A DNA stretch of 42,197 nt from a virus. The stretch covers positions 1 through 42,197 of the IMG/VR virus record IMGVR_UViG_3300021963_007133; one strand, written 5' to 3'. A program made the position numbers and the translations under genes. Shown here piece by piece: positions 40,438-42,197 of the stretch; the first letter of the stretch is position 1; each line of letters opens with the position of its first letter. Under the pieces are notes generated by a model that was not told the origin of the DNA, did no database searches, and saw nothing but the letters and a program-made list of their open reading frames with translations.

Positions 40438-41017
40438 TCCAGTATACGTTAAAAATGATATCTTATTGATAGAAGATTTTTTAACTCCAGAAGAAACAAA
40501 AAGCTTATTTGATTTTGCAAATAATCCAGATGCAAATTGGTCATATCAATATGATCAAGATATCGCAGAACAAGCTACACAGGGTGGTAAATTTAAAGAA
40601 GGCGACCCAGAATATGATGCAGTTATTGCAAAGAAAAACACTTTTTGGTCCGACAAAATGCTTGCTATAAAGTTTCCAGCTTTACAAGAAGATCTAACAA
40701 AAAGAACCTTAGCTGTCTTTGATAATAAGTATAGAATTAATCAGATTGCAAGAATTCAGAGACAATACCCTGGGTCAGAGCTAAAACAACATCACGATCA
40801 AGGTTACGATCTAAGTTTACAAAGAGCGGTTATTATTTACCTAAACGATAACTATGAAGGCGGAGAAATTTATTTTACACAACATGATGTTAGACTAAAG
40901 CCAAAAGCTGGCTCACTTATAACTTTCCCAGGAACAGATGATTATCTGCACGGAGTTGCAATAGTTCTACCAGGCGAGACAAGGTACGTAATCAGTACCT
41001 TTGCTTTCAATAAATAG
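40430..41017 (+). CDS. 2OG-Fe(II) oxygenase 3
   Basis: A 195-residue prolyl-4-hydroxylase-like enzyme. His121-His122-Asp123 (KQHHDQG), LNDNYEGGEIYF (~138-149), His174 in YLHGVAI and Arg185 in GETRYVIST complete the facial triad and 2OG site. Unlike the minus-strand pair it is on the plus strand and downstream of the CxxC protein. Likely acts on a protein or a nucleotide/sugar substrate; not determined. Confidence 0.85.
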   Translation: MPNPVYVKNDILLIEDFLTPEETKSLFDFANNPDANWSYQYDQDIAEQATQGGKFKEGDPEYDAVIAKKNTFWSDKMLAIKFPALQEDLTKRTLAVFDNKYRINQIARIQRQYPGSELKQHHDQGYDLSLQRAVIIYLNDNYEGGEIYFTQHDVRLKPKAGSLITFPGTDDYLHGVAIVLPGETRYVISTFAFNK

Positions 41018-41028
41018 GAGGTATTAAA

Positions 41029-41565
41029 ATTTTAAAAGTATCAATAATTGGATGTGGATTTGTAGGGGCCAGGCTTGTAGAAGACATAAACTCTGAAAGA
41101 GAAGAAGAGTTTAATCTGTTAAAAGAAGAGCAAGGCGCAAAAATTGTTTTGAGCACTGTTTTAGTTAAAGATGTTTCAAAATATTCTGGAAGTACACCAG
41201 CTAACTATACCTCTAATTTTAACGATTTACTATCTGATGATGCAGATCTTGTAATAGATGCTAGCAATAACTCAACATCTGATTGGGCTACAGGACCATT
41301 AACTGAGCTAGCTAAGGCTGGGAAATCTGTAGTAATTTTGAACAAACCATTGCTTTCTAAAAATATAAGTCTGTTTGGAGAATTAGAAAAAACTTACGGG
41401 GTAAAATTTTTAATTAATGCTTGCATATCAAAGAATGCTCCTATTAACGTTAATCCATTAAACTATTTATATGAAGGTAATAATCGCATTGAACAACGTG
41501 GGCATTCTTCAATCGAGGTCTGCAGGTCAATTTTTGAAGAAATTTTATATTTTTACAATAAATAA
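41029..41565 (+). CDS. Homoserine-dehydrogenase-like NAD-binding protein, ATT start
   Basis: A 178-residue protein whose frame opens after a TAA at 41011. The first possible starts in the frame are ATT (41029) or other non-standard codons; no ATG, GTG or TTG precedes the Rossmann motif VSIIGCGFVGARL (GxGxxG, residues ~8-13). An AGGAGGT SD at 41016-41022 sits six bases from ATT 41029. DLVIDASNNSTSDWATG and AKAGKSVVILNKPLLSK match the NAD(P)-binding domain of homoserine dehydrogenase, but the catalytic domain is absent (normal enzyme ~430 residues). TTG 41149 would cut the nucleotide-binding motif away. Likely a diverged redox or sensor protein. Confidence 0.65.
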   Translation: MLKVSIIGCGFVGARLVEDINSEREEEFNLLKEEQGAKIVLSTVLVKDVSKYSGSTPANYTSNFNDLLSDDADLVIDASNNSTSDWATGPLTELAKAGKSVVILNKPLLSKNISLFGELEKTYGVKFLINACISKNAPINVNPLNYLYEGNNRIEQRGHSSIEVCRSIFEEILYFYNK

Positions 41566-41569
41566 AATA

Positions 41570-41578
41570 TGATATAAT
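41570..41578 (+). promoter_or_regulatory. Extended -10 promoter of the hsp20 gene
   Basis: TGATATAAT at 41570-41578. The six-base rule sets the first base at A41585, the first base of the leader hairpin. No strong -35. Confidence 0.55.
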
Positions 41579-41584
41579 TATTAC

Positions 41585-41605
41585 AGGACGCCCATAAGGG
41601 GTCCT
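41585..41605 (+). promoter_or_regulatory. 5' leader hairpin before hsp20
   Basis: AGGAC (41585-41589) + CCC (41591-41593) pair with GGG (41598-41600) + GTCCT (41601-41605), with one bulged G (41590) and an ATAA loop. It lies at the predicted 5' end of the transcript, ~20 bases before the AAGGAGG SD, so it may protect the 5' end or act as a temperature-sensitive element; it does not hide the SD. Confidence 0.55.
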
Positions 41606-41636
41606 AATTAACTTATTCGCTTGAAGGAGGAATAAA

Positions 41637-42059
41637 ATGGTAACAACATTTGCATGGGACCTTTTTAAGGACCCATTTTTTATTGGGTTTGATAGAGCCC
41701 TAGATACATGGAATCATGTACAAACAGTATCTGGGTCTACAAATTACCCACCATATAACGTAATCAAGGTAGACGAAGACAACTTTGTTGTCGAGTTAGC
41801 TGTTGCTGGATTTTCTAAATCAGATATTGAAATTTCAACAGCAGATGGCAAACTCATTGTAAAGGGAGAAACAGAAGCGGAGAATAACGATTCGAAGTTT
41901 ATTCACCGTGGTATTGCTGCTCGTAAATTTACTCGTGAGTGGGCACTTGGCGAACATATGGAAGTCAAGACGGCTGAACTTAAGGATGGAATGCTAAAGA
42001 TTGATATTGAACGCATTCTTCCAGAAGAAAAGAAGCCAAAGACTATCAAAATCAAATAA
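41637..42059 (+). CDS. hsp20: Hsp20 small heat-shock protein
   Basis: A 140-residue alpha-crystallin-domain chaperone. The core (~40-125) has NFVVELAVAGFSKSDIEIST, GKLIVKG and, at its end, KTAELKDGMLKIDIER with the conserved A-x-L-x-x-G-x-L segment. A C-terminal I-x-I-type motif is seen as KTIKIK. It holds unfolding proteins. AAGGAGG SD upstream. Phage-borne Hsp20 is known in T4-like and cyanophage genomes. CGT codons for Arg (HRGIAARKFTREW) as in replication genes. Confidence 0.9.
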   Translation: MVTTFAWDLFKDPFFIGFDRALDTWNHVQTVSGSTNYPPYNVIKVDEDNFVVELAVAGFSKSDIEISTADGKLIVKGETEAENNDSKFIHRGIAARKFTREWALGEHMEVKTAELKDGMLKIDIERILPEEKKPKTIKIK

Positions 42060-42061
42060 GG

Positions 42062-42067
42062 TATAAT
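42062..42067 (+). promoter_or_regulatory. -10 box upstream of the structured leader
   Basis: A perfect TATAAT at 42062-42067 just after the hsp20 stop. The six-base rule would start the RNA at 42074, inside the first hairpin's 5' arm; a nearby purine, A42071, is equally possible. No -35 was convincing. Confidence 0.45.
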
Positions 42068-42070
42068 AGT

Positions 42071-42168
42071 AGTCTGCACCCCGTCACTGGGGAGTCGCAG
42101 ACTATTCGGGTCGCTACCCGAAGGATACACCTGAGCATGTGTATAAACTGCTCCTTAATTTTAAGGAG
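42071..42168 (+). promoter_or_regulatory. Highly structured leader, candidate cis-regulatory RNA
   Basis: Four hairpins in ~100 bases: AGTCTGC (42071-42077)/GCAGACT (42097-42103) enclosing CCCC/GGGG; TTCGGGT (42105-42111)/ACCCGAA (42116-42122) with a CGCT loop; ATACAC (42125-42130)/GTGTAT (42139-42144); and CTCCTTAA (42151-42158)/TTAAGGAG (42161-42168), which hides the SD AAGGAG for the ATG at 42178. This is a plausible riboswitch or translation switch. I do not match it to a known class. Confidence 0.65.
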
Positions 42169-42177
42169 AGTGAAGTA

Positions 42178-42197
42178 ATGCCCATTTATGAATACAA
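42178..42197 (+). CDS. FmdB-type zinc-ribbon protein, start only (partial)
   Basis: ATG followed by codons for PIYEY to the right edge. The N-terminus MPIYEY is the hallmark of FmdB/CxxC_CxxC_SSSS zinc-ribbon proteins, where the next residues include C-x2-C. Only six codons are visible. The SD AAGGAG (42163-42168) lies nine bases upstream and within a perfect palindrome. Confidence 0.6.

Overview
The window looks like part of a tailed double-stranded DNA phage genome with a long tail: it carries a tape-measure C-terminus, distal tail and fibre genes, both terminase subunits and a full replication module. The DNA is AT-rich and genes are packed with 1-60 base overlaps, nearly all on the plus strand. 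I infer an actinobacterial, probably aquatic, host. The support is indirect: the replication and ssDNA-binding proteins resemble actinophage families, and several genes have promoters that should give leaderless mRNAs, which are common in Actinobacteria. No portal, capsid, lysis or integrase gene was seen; the first gene is cut by the left edge and the last by the right edge.

Layout. (1) 1-12640, plus strand: tape-measure end, distal tail and baseplate-like proteins, two large fibre-type proteins, three small coiled-coil proteins and two small tail-associated proteins, closed by a strong terminator at 12683-12707. (2) 12725-28179, plus strand: metallophosphoesterase, zinc-finger mini-proteins, DnaB-type helicase, short DnaG-type primase, ssDNA-binding protein, bacterial-type DNA polymerase III alpha, MazG-like pyrophosphatase, RecA-like recombinase, PD-(D/E)XK and Cas4-like nucleases, RuvC-like resolvase, then a glycosyltransferase, an HTH mini-protein, a methyltransferase and a DUF1599-like protein. 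(3) 28211-30539: small and large terminase. (4) 30536-38633: an accessory cassette of SGNH hydrolase-like proteins, carbamoyltransferase, sugar nucleotidyltransferase fused to a HAD phosphatase, cupin, GDPD-like protein and two GT61-like glycosyltransferases. (5) 38624-38773: tRNA-Arg(UCU) and tRNA-Asn(GUU). (6) 38780-40082: the only minus-strand genes, two 2OG-Fe(II) oxygenases. (7) 40150-42197: Cys-cluster protein, third oxygenase, a homoserine-dehydrogenase-like NAD-binding protein that appears to start at ATT, Hsp20, and the start of an FmdB-type zinc-ribbon gene behind a highly structured leader.

How the parts fit. The replication genes would make the phage largely self-sufficient for fork progression and recombination, with MazG-like and DUF1599-like enzymes acting on nucleotides. 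The cassette between terminase and tRNAs has enzymes expected for making, transferring and decorating a sugar (activation, phosphate removal, glycosyl transfer, carbamoylation, possible O-acylation). It could modify the virion or the host surface; this is inference.

The most striking non-coding signal is a repeated promoter layout. At six genes (4765, 17988, 28211, 34339, 40082 on the minus strand, and 40150) a TATAAT-like -10 box ends exactly six bases before the ATG, with no Shine-Dalgarno sequence, so the predicted first base of the RNA is the A of the start codon. The same six-base rule applied to other promoters puts the 5' end just before a terminator hairpin (12677) or exactly at the base of a hairpin (41585).
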